From: VRUE01 sp963747765
GTDB lineage: Bacteria; Actinomycetota; Thermoleophilia; Solirubrobacterales; 70-9
Assembly (NCBI GenBank): GCA_963747765.1
Contig: CAVVGH010000013.1
Coordinates: 1 to 64,000, forward strand
Reading direction: 5' to 3'
DNA: 64,000 nt
The translations under genes were made by a program, and so were the position numbers. Below are positions 15,057 to 24,021 of this stretch, one piece after another. The notes beneath the pieces were generated by a model. It saw only the letters and a list, made by a program, of their open reading frames with translations. It was not told the DNA's origin and ran no database searches. Numbering within the stretch: the stretch's first letter is position 1; the number at the start of each line of letters is the position of its first letter.

Positions 15057-18000
15057 GAGGTCGGGAGCATAGCTTGTCCGATCCCCGGCGAGCGCCCTGC
15101 CTCACGCAGAGCGTCCGCGATCTTCAGCACGGCGGCCAGGCGGGCCTGCGGATCGTCGGGCACGCGAAGCGACGCGGTCTTCTCCCGCCACTCGTACAGA
15201 GCGCCCTCGAGGCTCTCGCGAAAGGCCGTGGCCTGCTCGGAATCGAGCTCCACGCCGGTGACGCTGAGCCGCCCGCCCCGCAGCTCGACGCTGCGCGCCC
15301 CGGCGAGGCGCAGCTCGATCCGCGCCCGCTGCAGGGCCAGCAGGTTCTCGGCCTCCGCCGGCGCCGGGCCGAAGCGATCCTCGAGCTCGTCGCGTATCGC
15401 CCGCAGCTCGCCCGGCTCGCGAGCGGCCGCGATGCGGCGGTGGACGTCGATCTTCGCCGCCTCGAAGGGAACGTAGGAAGCGGGCAGATAGGCGTCGACC
15501 GGCACGTCGAACCGCAGCGGCTCCGGGGCCGGCACGCCGGCCTCCTCGGCGGCGCGAGACTCGGCCACCGCCTCGTCGATCATCTGGCAGTAGAGCTCGA
15601 AGCCGACGGCCGCGACATGCCCGGACTGCTCCTCCCCGAGCAGGTCGCCGGCACCGCGGATGTCGAGGTCGCGCATCGCGATCTTGAAGCCCGAGCCGAG
15701 CTCGGTGTGGTCAGCGAGACTCGAAAGGCGGGAGGCCGCCTCCTCGGTCAGGGCCTCGGGCGAGGGGTAGAGCAGATAGGCGAAGGCGCGATCGCGAGAG
15801 CGGCCCACCCGGCCGCGGATCTGGTAGGCCTGGGCAAGGCCCAGCTGGTCCGCCCGTTCGACGACCAGCGTGTTGGCGGTCGGGATGTCGAGTCCCGACT
15901 CGATGATCGTGGTCGTCACCAGGCAATCCGCCTCCCCGCGCACGAAAGAGAGCATCGTCCGCTCCAGCTCCGCCTCGTCCATCTGGCCGTGGGCCTCGGC
16001 GAAGCGAGCGGTGGGAACGAGGCCGCGCAGGCGCTCGGCCACCTCATGCAGCGTGTCGATCCGGTTGTGCAGGAAGAACGCCTGCCCGTCGCGCTCCAGC
16101 TCGCGCACGATCGCCCGTCGCACGAGATCCTCGTCATAGGGCCCAACGTAGGTGCGGACCGGCCGCCGCCCCTCCGGCGGGGTCTCGATCACCGAGATGT
16201 CGCGGAGGCCGGCCAGGCTCATCTGCAGGGTGCGGGGAATCGGGGTCGCCGAGAGGGCGAGCACGTCGACCTTCAGCTTCAGCTGCCGCAGGAGCTCCTT
16301 CTGCTTGACGCCGAAGCGCTGCTCCTCGTCGATGACGAGCAGGCCGAGATCCTTGGCACGAACGTCTCGGGAGAGCAGCCGGTGGGTGCCGATCAGGATG
16401 TCCACCCGACCCGCTTCGAAGTCGGCCAGCACCGCCTTCACCTCAGCCGGCTTGCGCAACCGGGAGACCCAGTCAAGCGTGAAGGGAAGGTCGGCGAGGC
16501 GCTCGCGGAAGGTCCCGAAGTGCTGCTGGGCGAGGATCGTGGTCGGCGCGAGCACCATCACCTGCTTGCCGTCCGAGGCCGCCTTGACCGCGGCCCGCAG
16601 CGCCACCTCGGTCTTGCCGAAGCCGACGTCTCCGCAGACGAGCCTGTCCATCGTCTGCTCGGATTCCATGTCCGCCTTGACGGCCTCGATCGCCTCAACC
16701 TGGTCGGCCGTCTCCCGGTAGGGAAAGGCGGCCTCCATGGCGATCTGCCACTCGCCGTCGGGAGGGTGGGAGTGGCCCTTGCGGGTGCGCCGCTCGGCGT
16801 AGAGGTTGAGCAGCTCGCCCGCCAGCGCCCCGGCCGCCCGCCGAGCGCGTGCCTTCATGTTCTGCCAGCGTTTGCCGCCCAGCGCGGAGAGCGTCGGAGT
16901 GCCGCCGGCCCCGACGTAGCGGCTCAGCTTGGCGAGCTGGTCGGTGGGTACGTAGACGCGGTCCTCGCCCTTGTATTCGAGATAGAGGTAGTCGCGCGTG
17001 ACACCGCCAACCTCCCGCGTCTCGAAGCCGGCAAAGCGGGCGACCCCGTGGTCCTCGTGGACGACGTGGTCGCCGACGCGCAGATCGCTGAAGGCGAGGC
17101 GACCGCGCCCGGTGCTCGGCGCCCGATCCTCGGCGCGGCGGCGGCGGTGCACGAGACGGCGGATCGGGTACACGGCCAGCCGCAGCTCGGGGCTCACGAA
17201 GCCATCCCGCAGGCGCGCCTCGGCGAACGTCAACCCCGGACCGGGCGAGACGCGGCCTCCTTCCAGCAGCCTGGCATCGAGCCGGTCCAAGCCGTAGCGG
17301 GCGCGCTCCGCCTCTCCGCGGCTGTCGAAGGCGACGACGGTGCGGTATCCCGACCGGATCAGCTTCTCGAGCTCGGCCTCGGCCTCCTTGATGCTGCGCG
17401 CGGGCGACTCGGCCCGTGCGGCGCGAAAGGCGCTCTCGTCGTCCTCCCCCGCTCCGCGAATCGACAGCGCCGCGCGCTCGGCGAGCGGCGCGGCGACGTC
17501 CACGTAGAGATGCCTGGCGTCAGCCGCGTGCATCGCGGTCGTCGCGTCCTCCCAGTGGTCGCGAAGAGCCGGGGCGATCTCCTCGGCGGCGGTGAGGACC
17601 ACCACGGTGGAATCGGGAACGAGGTCGAGCGGCGCGCCGAAATGCTCCAGCGGCAGCACCTCGGCGAGGCTCGGCGGCGGCGCCTCCTGCTCGGCGGCTT
17701 CCATGGCGGCCAGCTCGGCCAGTTCGCGGTGCTCGACGTCGAGCTCCGCGGCCGGAGCCAGCTCGACCCGCTCCGCATCCCCAAGCGAGCGCTGCGTGAA
17801 GGTCGAGAACCAGCGCATCGACTCGACCTCGTCCCCGAACAGCTCGACCCGCACGGCGCGCTCCTCGGTCGCCGGAAAGACATCCAGGATTCCTCCCCGG
17901 ACGGCGAACTGCCCCCGCTCCTCGACCTGCTCAACCCGTTCGTAGCCGGCCGCGACCAGGTCGCGGGTGACCGCGTCGAGGTCGATCTCCTCGCCGCACG

Positions 18001-18445
18001 AGATGCTGAACCCGGACGGTCGCAGCGACGCGTCGGGCACCGCCTCCGCAAGCGCTGTGGCGCTGGCCACAACCACGGCGTCCCCCCCACCGCGAAGCGC
18101 GTCCAGGGCGTCGATCCGCAACCCAACGAGGTGCGGGGGCGGGGACACGTGGGACGCGTATCCGGTGCCGCGCGACGGATAGAAGCGAACCCGGCGCGGC
18201 GCCAGGTAGGCGCGCAGGTCAGCCGCCAGGTCGCGCGCGGAGCGATCGTCGGCGCTGACCAGCAGGGCGGGACGATCCGCCAGGCCGCGATCGTCCTCGA
18301 GCAGAGCGGCCAGCAGGAGCGGGCGCAGGGTGATCGAAACGGGCACCGTCAGCTGCTCGCCGACAGCCGCCTCGCGCACCCGGCCGGCAAGCGCATGGAC
18401 GCGCTCGCTTTCGGCGGCAATCTCGATCAGGGGACGTAGGCTCAT
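15053..18445 (-). CDS. mfd: Transcription-repair coupling factor
   Basis: 1130 aa from an ATG with AGGGG 8 nt upstream; frames extending further upstream run through palindromes and are unlikely. Mfd removes RNA polymerase stalled at lesions and recruits UvrA. N-terminal UvrB-like domain, then the CarD-like RNAP-binding domain (LRVGDHVVHEDHGVARFAGF, about 470-490), then an SF2 translocase: GDVGFGKTEVALRAA (Walker A), DEEQRFG (motif II), SATPIPRTLQMSL (motif III), QIRGRVGRSRDRAFAYL (motif VI), and a C-terminal TRCF domain. All key motifs are intact. It overlaps the PPIase gene start by 4 bp. Confidence 0.97.
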   Translation of the reverse strand: MSLRPLIEIAAESERVHALAGRVREAAVGEQLTVPVSITLRPLLLAALLEDDRGLADRPALLVSADDRSARDLAADLRAYLAPRRVRFYPSRGTGYASHVSPPPHLVGLRIDALDALRGGGDAVVVASATALAEAVPDASLRPSGFSISCGEEIDLDAVTRDLVAAGYERVEQVEERGQFAVRGGILDVFPATEERAVRVELFGDEVESMRWFSTFTQRSLGDAERVELAPAAELDVEHRELAELAAMEAAEQEAPPPSLAEVLPLEHFGAPLDLVPDSTVVVLTAAEEIAPALRDHWEDATTAMHAADARHLYVDVAAPLAERAALSIRGAGEDDESAFRAARAESPARSIKEAEAELEKLIRSGYRTVVAFDSRGEAERARYGLDRLDARLLEGGRVSPGPGLTFAEARLRDGFVSPELRLAVYPIRRLVHRRRRAEDRAPSTGRGRLAFSDLRVGDHVVHEDHGVARFAGFETREVGGVTRDYLYLEYKGEDRVYVPTDQLAKLSRYVGAGGTPTLSALGGKRWQNMKARARRAAGALAGELLNLYAERRTRKGHSHPPDGEWQIAMEAAFPYRETADQVEAIEAVKADMESEQTMDRLVCGDVGFGKTEVALRAAVKAASDGKQVMVLAPTTILAQQHFGTFRERLADLPFTLDWVSRLRKPAEVKAVLADFEAGRVDILIGTHRLLSRDVRAKDLGLLVIDEEQRFGVKQKELLRQLKLKVDVLALSATPIPRTLQMSLAGLRDISVIETPPEGRRPVRTYVGPYDEDLVRRAIVRELERDGQAFFLHNRIDTLHEVAERLRGLVPTARFAEAHGQMDEAELERTMLSFVRGEADCLVTTTIIESGLDIPTANTLVVERADQLGLAQAYQIRGRVGRSRDRAFAYLLYPSPEALTEEAASRLSSLADHTELGSGFKIAMRDLDIRGAGDLLGEEQSGHVAAVGFELYCQMIDEAVAESRAAEEAGVPAPEPLRFDVPVDAYLPASYVPFEAAKIDVHRRIAAAREPGELRAIRDELEDRFGPAPAEAENLLALQRARIELRLAGARSVELRGGRLSVTGVELDSEQATAFRESLEGALYEWREKTASLRVPDDPQARLAAVLKIADALREAGRSPGIGQAMLPTS

Positions 18446-18468
18446 ACGGCTGCCCCTGAGATTGCCAT

Positions 18469-18545
18469 GCAGGACCACCCGGCGGAACCGCCGGGTGGTC
18501 CTGCGGTCACTTGAGCACAGGGCTCTATGCTCAAGTGACCGCAGG
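18469..18545. repeat. Two overlapping perfect palindromes upstream of mfd
   Basis: The first arm pair is 17 bp with a 2-nt loop (18469-18485 / 18488-18504, GCAGGACCACCCGGCGG). The second is 18 bp with a 10-nt loop (18500-18517 / 18528-18545, CCTGCGGTCACTTGAGCA). They share the five bases CCTGC at 18500-18504, so both cannot form fully at once. They sit 24 bp upstream of the mfd start in its predicted leader. They could be a paired regulatory structure or a transposable palindrome; no T-run follows either. Confidence 0.9.
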
Positions 18546-18625
18546 TCGAGCTGGGGGCGCCGCGAAGAGCCGGCTGTGGGCACGGTCCCAGCGCTATCCC
18601 GGCCATCTCCGGACTCGGAGACCTC

Positions 18626-18826
18626 CTCGCGGTGATCCTGGCGCCGGAGGGGGGCGGGCCGGACCCCGATCGCCATCCGGTCGACCCGGAGGGCCGGCTG
18701 CGCGACGTCGACGGGGTCTGGGTTGCGGACGGCTCGATCCTGCCCAGCTGCCCGGGTGTCAACCCGCAGATCTCGATCATGGCGATCGCCGCCGCGATGG
18801 GCTCAGCCGCGCTGACCCAGCCCTGG
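18626..18826 (+). pseudogene. GMC oxidoreductase C-terminal fragment
   Basis: A plus-strand frame reads VDPEGRLRDVDGVWVADGS, then PSCPGVNPQISIMAIAAAMG, which matches the C-terminal signature of GMC flavoenzymes (cholesterol/glucose/choline oxidase type), including the conserved Asp-Gly-Ser and Asn-Pro that line the active site. Nothing resembling the FAD-binding N-terminus lies upstream, where the palindromes are, and no stop codon of its own follows before it runs into the antisense of echA. It is a relic left by a deletion or insertion. Confidence 0.65.
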
Positions 18827-19540
18827 GCCGGTACGGGCCCAGTCGACCTGGCCCTCCCCCTCCATGCGGGAGCGGCCCTCGACGTCGTCCCACTCATGCA
18901 ACATGCGCTTCAGGCGCGCGACCGCGTCGGGCGGATGGGCAGCCACTCCGGCTGCCAGCTCCAGCGCCGCCTCCTCGGTTGCCGCGGCCGGCGCGACGCG
19001 GTTGACGAGTCCCAGCCGCAGCGCCTCGTCGGCGCCAACCGTGCGCGAGGAGAGCAGCAGGTACTTCGCGGCCGCCAGTCCGCAGAGGGTGACGAGCCGG
19101 GCCGGGCCGACCGGCACGCCCAGCGCAGCGCCGGGGAACCGCATCCGCAGGTTGGCGCCACCGACGCGCATGTCGCAGGCAATCGCGATCTCGGCCCCGC
19201 CCCCCACCGCGTCCCCATGACAGGCGGCAACGGTCGGCTTTGGAAAGCCGACGATCGCGTCGTAGAGATCGGCGAAGAGCTGCATTCGACGGACCTTGCC
19301 CTGCCCGTCCAGCTGCTCCTTGATATCCGCACCGGCCGAGAGGCCCATCTGGTCCGAGGAGCTGATGACGAGGACCCGGACCGCCTCGTCGCTGCGCGCC
19401 ACGGCGAGGTGCTCGAGCATCTCGACCAGCATCTGGGTGTCGATCGCATTGCGAGCCTCCGAACGGCAGAGGCGAAGAATCGCAACGCCCTGCCCGTCGA
19501 CCTCATAGGAGGTCCGCTCTGTCGAGGGTTCAGCGGCCAT
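18803..19540 (-). CDS. Enoyl-CoA hydratase/isomerase family protein
   Basis: 245 aa from ATG (a GTG two codons upstream is possible). Crotonase fold: LRLCRSEARNAID near the N-terminus, oxyanion-hole segments SAGADIKE (about 70-77) and HGDAVGGGAEIAIACDMRVG (about 109-128), then FPGAALGVPVG. The Glu usual for hydration at the second position is replaced in ALGVPVG, so the exact reaction (hydratase, isomerase or other) is unsure. The start overlaps the pth stop by 11 bp, so they are coupled. Its 3' end abuts the GMC relic, so the last ~15 residues may be non-native. Confidence 0.8.
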   Translation of the reverse strand: MAAEPSTERTSYEVDGQGVAILRLCRSEARNAIDTQMLVEMLEHLAVARSDEAVRVLVISSSDQMGLSAGADIKEQLDGQGKVRRMQLFADLYDAIVGFPKPTVAACHGDAVGGGAEIAIACDMRVGGANLRMRFPGAALGVPVGPARLVTLCGLAAAKYLLLSSRTVGADEALRLGLVNRVAPAAATEEAALELAAGVAAHPPDAVARLKRMLHEWDDVEGRSRMEGEGQVDWARTGPGLGQRG

Positions 19541-20141
19541 CGCCACCGGAGCCTAGTTTCTCGACGAGGCGCTCGGCCTCGTCGGCGGCGCGAGCGATCA
19601 GCGCCCCGACCTCGTCGGGGGACTCGCGAAAGCGCGACAGCACGTAGGAGGCGACCACGTCGGGGTCGGTCGAGTCGGGCCGGCCGACGCCGATTCGCAC
19701 CCGCCAGAAGTCGGCGTCCCCAAAGCCCTGTTTGAGGCTCTTGAGGCCGTTGTGGCCCGCCAGGCCACCACCCAGGCGCACCCGGACCTCGCCGAAGGGA
19801 AGGTCGATCTCGTCGTGCAGCACGACCACCCGGTCCAGCGGCGCCTTCAACGAGCCGCGCGCCGGCCCGGCCGCGTCGCCGGAGGCGTTCATGTAGGTCT
19901 GCGGCAGGAGCACCGCCACGCGCGGCCCGCCGACGCCGGCCCGGCCTTCGGCGATCAGCCCGCCGAAGCGGCGCTTCGCGCGGGGCAGCTCCCAGCGGCG
20001 CGACAGCTCCTCGCCGACCTCAAAGCCGATGTTGTGCCGGGTGGCGGCGTGGCGGTCGCCGGGGTTACCCAGCCCGACGATGAGAATCCGGTCGCCGTTA
20101 GCGCCCTCGCCACGGTCCCCGCGGCGGCGAAAGATGGACAG
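19530..20141 (-). CDS. pth: Peptidyl-tRNA hydrolase, likely CTG start
   Basis: About 203 aa. Recycles peptidyl-tRNA dropped by ribosomes. ILIVGLGNPGDRHAATRHNI holds the catalytic His; LPQTYMNASG, HDEIDLPFGEVRVRLGGG and LAGHNGLKSL follow, all intact. The frame is open back to the rplY stop (TAG, 20147-20145), but there is no in-frame ATG, GTG or TTG before the GLGNPG motif. The best start is the second of two CTG codons directly after that stop, 6 nt from AGGAG at the rplY end, giving LSIFRRRGDRG. A canonical GTG at 19919 would lose the active site. A sequencing error remains possible. Confidence 0.9.
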   Translation of the reverse strand: MSIFRRRGDRGEGANGDRILIVGLGNPGDRHAATRHNIGFEVGEELSRRWELPRAKRRFGGLIAEGRAGVGGPRVAVLLPQTYMNASGDAAGPARGSLKAPLDRVVVLHDEIDLPFGEVRVRLGGGLAGHNGLKSLKQGFGDADFWRVRIGVGRPDSTDPDVVASYVLSRFRESPDEVGALIARAADEAERLVEKLGSGGDGR

Positions 20142-20144
20142 CAG

Positions 20145-20840
20145 CTACTCCTCGCCGGACTCGCCCGACTCGCCGCCCTCGGCTGCCTCGCCGCCCTCCT
20201 CGGCAGCGGGGGCCTCGCCCTCCTCGCCGACCAGCTCGGCCTCCTCCTCGACAGCGGGCTCCGGCTCTTCCTCGACGCGGGGCGGCGAAAGGGTCGCGAT
20301 CGTAATCTCCTCGGGCTCGTCGGCGACGAACTTGACCGCCTCGGGCACGGACACGGCCGAGAGCTGCAGCGTGTCGTTGATCTCCATCTCCGAGACGTCG
20401 GCGACGATCCGCTCTGGAATGTCGGCCGGGAGCGCTTCCACGGTGATTTCGCGCGTCACGTGCTCGAGCACGCCGCCCTCTTTGACACCCGGCGCGACCT
20501 CGGCCCCATCGAGCTCGATTGCAACCTCGGCCTGAATCGCCTCGTCGAGCTTCACTTCCTGCAGGTCGATGTGCCGCAGCCCACCCTTCACCGGGTGCAG
20601 TTGCTGCTCCTTGACGACGACCGGGACCGCCTTTGAGCCCTCCACCTCGAGGTCGAAGAGCGCGTGACCGCCGGCGAGGACGCTGCGCACGTCGCGCTCA
20701 ACTGCCTGGAAGTGCCGCGCCTCGGCGCCGCCCGCGTAGACGACGCCCGGCACGAGCTTCTCGCCGCGCAGGCGGCGGGCGCTGCGCGAGCCGAACTCCG
20801 TGCGCGGAGCGGCCTTCAGCTTTTCGCGTTCGCGAGCCAT
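20145..20840 (-). CDS. rplY: 50S ribosomal protein L25, long Ctc form
   Basis: 231 aa from ATG (MAREREKLKAAPRTEFG). The N-terminal 5S-rRNA-binding domain has RRLRGEKLVPGVVYAGG; a TL5/CTC-type beta domain follows (about 95-185), then a Glu-rich acidic tail with EEGGEAAEGGESGESGEE. Binds 5S rRNA in the large subunit. Order prs-rplY-pth-mfd is the usual Gram-positive one. Its last codons supply the ribosome-binding site for pth, in the same frame. Confidence 0.95.
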   Translation of the reverse strand: MAREREKLKAAPRTEFGSRSARRLRGEKLVPGVVYAGGAEARHFQAVERDVRSVLAGGHALFDLEVEGSKAVPVVVKEQQLHPVKGGLRHIDLQEVKLDEAIQAEVAIELDGAEVAPGVKEGGVLEHVTREITVEALPADIPERIVADVSEMEINDTLQLSAVSVPEAVKFVADEPEEITIATLSPPRVEEEPEPAVEEEAELVGEEGEAPAAEEGGEAAEGGESGESGEE

Positions 20841-20886
20841 GGACCGCAAGAGGATAGAGAAAGGAGACGTGTGGCAACCTTCGGCC

Positions 20887-22305
20887 ATGGCCGACGACGG
20901 GAAGATCCCCAAGAGCCGCGTCCGCCGCTCAGCGAAGTTGGGCTCGATCGTCGGCGTTCAGGGTGCCCGCTACGCCGGCACCAAGGCCACCAACGTCGCC
21001 CGCTCAGAGCAGGGCGGCCGGGAAAAGCTCGAGGAGCACCACCTGCAGACAGCCATGAAGATGGTTGGCGCGCTGGGCCAGATGAAGGGCGCCGCGATGA
21101 AGCTGGGGCAGTTCGCCTCCTTCATAGACACCGAGTTCATTCCCGAGGAGTACCGCGAGATCTACCAGGAGCAGCTCGCCAAGCTGCGCACCGCGGCGCC
21201 GCCGATGCCGTGGGAGAAGGTCAAGGGCGTGCTGGACGAGGAGTACGACGGCGAGCCGGTCTCGGAGCTGTTCGCGGAGTTCGACCGCGACGCCTTCGCC
21301 GCCGCCTCGATCGGCCAGGTGCACCGCGCCGAGCTGATCGACGGGCGCCAGGTCGCCGTGAAGATCCAGTACCCGGGGATCGCCGAGGCCGTCGACGCGG
21401 ACCTGCGCAACGCGGGGACGATCGTGCGGCTGGCCCGTGCGCTCGCTCCGGGGCTCGACGCGAAGGCGATCGCCCACGAGCTCCGCGAGCGGGTGATGGA
21501 GGAGCTCGACTACGAGTACGAGGCGCAGAACCAGCGCAGCTTCTCGCGCGCCTACCGCGACCACCCCTTCATCTACGTGCCGGATGTGATCGCCCGGCTC
21601 TCGCGCCGTCGCGTGCTGGTGACCGAGTTCGTCGAGGGAATGGGCTTCGAGCAGATCAAAGAGCTGCCCCACGAGGAGCGCAGCCGCTTCGGCGAGATCG
21701 TCTTCCGCGGCAGCCTCGGCTCGATCTTCAACCTCCAGCACTTCAATGCCGACCCCCACCCCGGCAACTACCTCCTGATGGCCGACGGCCGCGTCGCCTT
21801 CCTGGACTTCGGCATGACGAAGCGGCTCGATCGCGAGCAGATCGTGCTCGAGCAACGAGCCTTCGACGCCGCCTCGCGCGACGATCCCGAGGCCTTCCGC
21901 GAAGCGCTGCATGACCTGGGCTTCGTCAAGAACCCCTCGAAGCTCGACGCCGAGCGCCTCATGGAGCACATGGGAGCGGTCGGCGGCTGGTACATCGAAG
22001 ACCGCGAGATCGAGATCACGCCGAAGCGCGTGATGAAGATCATCGAGTCGACCAACGACCCGCGCTCGGAGTACTACGAGCTGATGCGCCGCGAGTCGAT
22101 CCCGGCCGAGGAGCTGATGGGGCGCCGGATGGAAATCGGCGTGGTCGCCGTGCTCGGCCAGCTGCGCGCGAAGCGCAACTGGCACCGGATCTTCCGCGAG
22201 TGGGTCTACGCCGACCCGCCCGCCACCGAGCTGGGCGAGCAGGAGTGGGAGTACTTCGAGAGAAGAGGGGTCAAGCGAGTTGCCGGCTTGGCCGAAAAGC
22301 TCTGA
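20887..22305 (+). CDS. AarF/UbiB (ABC1/ADCK) family atypical kinase
   Basis: 472 aa from the ATG at 20887; an in-frame ATG at 20839 overlaps the rplY start codon and lacks a good ribosome site. Family signatures are present: KLGQFAS (the KxGQ extension, about 80), AAASIGQVHRAEL (about 135) in the Ala-rich loop, VAVKIQYPG with the ATP-contacting Lys, DYEYEAQNQ, NADPHPGNY (catalytic loop, about 290) and FLDFGMT (metal Asp). Members act in lipid or quinone metabolism and show ATPase or kinase activity; the target here is unknown. Transcribed together with the next membrane-protein gene. Confidence 0.88.
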   Translation: MADDGKIPKSRVRRSAKLGSIVGVQGARYAGTKATNVARSEQGGREKLEEHHLQTAMKMVGALGQMKGAAMKLGQFASFIDTEFIPEEYREIYQEQLAKLRTAAPPMPWEKVKGVLDEEYDGEPVSELFAEFDRDAFAAASIGQVHRAELIDGRQVAVKIQYPGIAEAVDADLRNAGTIVRLARALAPGLDAKAIAHELRERVMEELDYEYEAQNQRSFSRAYRDHPFIYVPDVIARLSRRRVLVTEFVEGMGFEQIKELPHEERSRFGEIVFRGSLGSIFNLQHFNADPHPGNYLLMADGRVAFLDFGMTKRLDREQIVLEQRAFDAASRDDPEAFREALHDLGFVKNPSKLDAERLMEHMGAVGGWYIEDREIEITPKRVMKIIESTNDPRSEYYELMRRESIPAEELMGRRMEIGVVAVLGQLRAKRNWHRIFREWVYADPPATELGEQEWEYFERRGVKRVAGLAEKL

Positions 22306-22336
22306 GCTGGGACTTCGAGCGAGCGGAGGAGAAACG

Positions 22337-23197
22337 ATGCAGAAGATCAGGCGCGGCTGGGCGCTGACCAAGAAGAGCTGGGGGTTGCTAAACGAGCACC
22401 GCGAGCTGCTCCGCTTCCCTCTGTATGGGGCGGTGGCGACGATCCCCCTGGCGTTTGTCTTCCTCGGGCCGGGGCTCTACTTCCTGGACCAGAACGTCCT
22501 CGGCGGCGCGATCCCGCTGTTGGTGATCGGCGTCTACGTGCTCAGCGTCGTCGGGTTCTATTTCAGCGTCGGCCTGGCAGCCGCCGCCGACATGACCTTT
22601 CGCGGCGAGCAGGCTACGGTCGGCGACGGCCTCGCCGTGGCGCGCAGCCGCTTCGCTCAGATCTGCGGGTGGGCCGCGGTGTCGACCGCGATCAGCGTCG
22701 TGATGGCGGCGCTCGAAAACCAGGGCGGCACCGCGGGGACTATCGCCGCACGGCTGGTCGGCATGGCCTGGTCGCTGGTCACCTTCCTTGCCGTGCCGGT
22801 GATCGCAATCGAGGGAACCGGCCCGTTCGAAACGCTGAAGCGCTCCGCAAGCCTCTTCAAGTCGCGCTGGGGACAGCAGATCACCGGCAACATCGCAATC
22901 GGCGGCGCCGTCTTTCTCCTGGGGATGCTTCCCAGCGCGGCGCTGATCGCGATCGGCGTGCTCGTCTGGGCCTCGGCCAGCTTCGCCGGCGCACTGCTGG
23001 TCGTCCTCGGCGCGATCGGCTTTGCCGTCTCCCTGCTGGTCAGCAAGGCGCTGAGCGGCATCTTCGGCGTCGCCCTCTACCGCTACGCCCGCGACGGCGA
23101 GGCGGTCGGCGGGTTCACCCCCGAGGAGCTCGAGTCGGCGGTCAAGATCAAGGGCGGCCGGAGCACGCCTCCAACCGCCACGCCCGGCACCGTCTAG
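22337..23197 (+). CDS. DUF6159-like multi-pass membrane protein
   Basis: 286 aa; ATG preceded by GGAGGAG with 5-nt spacing. Starts with a short soluble motif (KIRRGWALTKKSWGLLNEHR) and has about six hydrophobic segments, grouped as three pairs. The ALTKKSW start and LKRSASLFKSRWGQQITGN loop are typical of this uncharacterised family. It follows the AarF-type gene by 31 bp on the same strand. Role unknown; membrane location certain from sequence. Confidence 0.7.
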   Translation: MQKIRRGWALTKKSWGLLNEHRELLRFPLYGAVATIPLAFVFLGPGLYFLDQNVLGGAIPLLVIGVYVLSVVGFYFSVGLAAAADMTFRGEQATVGDGLAVARSRFAQICGWAAVSTAISVVMAALENQGGTAGTIAARLVGMAWSLVTFLAVPVIAIEGTGPFETLKRSASLFKSRWGQQITGNIAIGGAVFLLGMLPSAALIAIGVLVWASASFAGALLVVLGAIGFAVSLLVSKALSGIFGVALYRYARDGEAVGGFTPEELESAVKIKGGRSTPPTATPGTV

Positions 23198-23985
23198 CCG
23201 CTATGGCCTCGGTTAATCACCGGGGCCATCCGCTCCGCCAGCGCCCGAGCCCCCTTGCGCCGGCAACCGCTCCGTTCGTCATTTGTACCGCTCTGCGACA
23301 CAAAGAGCGAACGGAGTCTCGCCCGGGAGATTCCAGCCGCTCCGTTCGTCATTTGTACCGCCCAGCGACACAAAGAGCGAACGGAGCTCGTGTCCGCTGC
23401 GTTTAGGCCACACCTTGCGGAACGACGCCCGTAGTCCCTGCCCGTCTGGGTCCCCTACCAGCCCCTCCCCTGTTTGCCCTCCTCACCTGCAAGTAGGAGG
23501 GCAAACAGCGAGGGGCTGTTTCTCTCATCGATCACCACAGGGAGGGGTTGTCTCTCTCATCATCAATCGACCAGCGGTTCGTTTCGGGTTGGAGGTCTCC
23601 ATCGGTCAACGAGGTGCTCTCCTGGGTCCCGGGGCCATCTCCGCGCTCCTCCAGAGAGCCAGGGGGCTCGGGGACTTCGAGCCCAGTGACGAAAGAGGCG
23701 CGAAGGTCGGGAGCGGATGGACTGGTCGGCCCTGAGCGGCGTGGCCTGAGCGGCGCGTTGGGGGCGGGCAGCCCTGAGCCAACCGGATACACACCTGCGG
23801 CGATTTATCGCCCGGTGTCGAAGGATCTCAGGGGAAGTCCTCGCGCTTTGGGCCATAGCGGCGATTTATCGCCCGGCGCAACTGCGGTGGGGCTCAGCGC
23901 GTGCCCGAGGCTCGAGGTCGAGTTGGTGATCGCAGCATCGGCTCAGGGTTTCGGGTGGAACGCTTCGGGGAGGTCCACTAGCTGA
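23198..23985 (+). mobile_element. Composite structured repeat element, copy 2
   Basis: Hairpin A occurs at 23270-23316 and 23340-23386 (70-bp period). The long hairpin is at 23462-23515 with one mismatch (CAGCGAGG), followed by CTGTTTCTCTCATC and then a second partial copy of that motif. The tail 23600-23710 and 23888-23960 repeats copy 1 almost exactly, interrupted by about 175 bp that ends a CCGGATAC-type terminus and holds two 19-bp direct repeats (23797-23815 and 23858-23876), each with the palindrome GGCGATTTATCGCC. It lies between two convergent genes. Confidence 0.8.
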
Positions 23986-24021
23986 GATCCTGACCACGTT
24001 ATTCATCCGGGCCTCCTTGGA

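Noticed and set aside
15074..18439. A 1121-codon plus-strand open frame antisense to mfd
   Set aside because: It is the usual high-GC shadow: Arg/Ala/Gly/Leu-rich, no domain, and mfd on the other strand is complete with all motifs.
18500..18545. HspR HAIR-type site near mfd
   Set aside because: CTTGAG and CTCAAG arms exist but are 14 nt apart, not 7, and they sit inside an 18-bp perfect hairpin.
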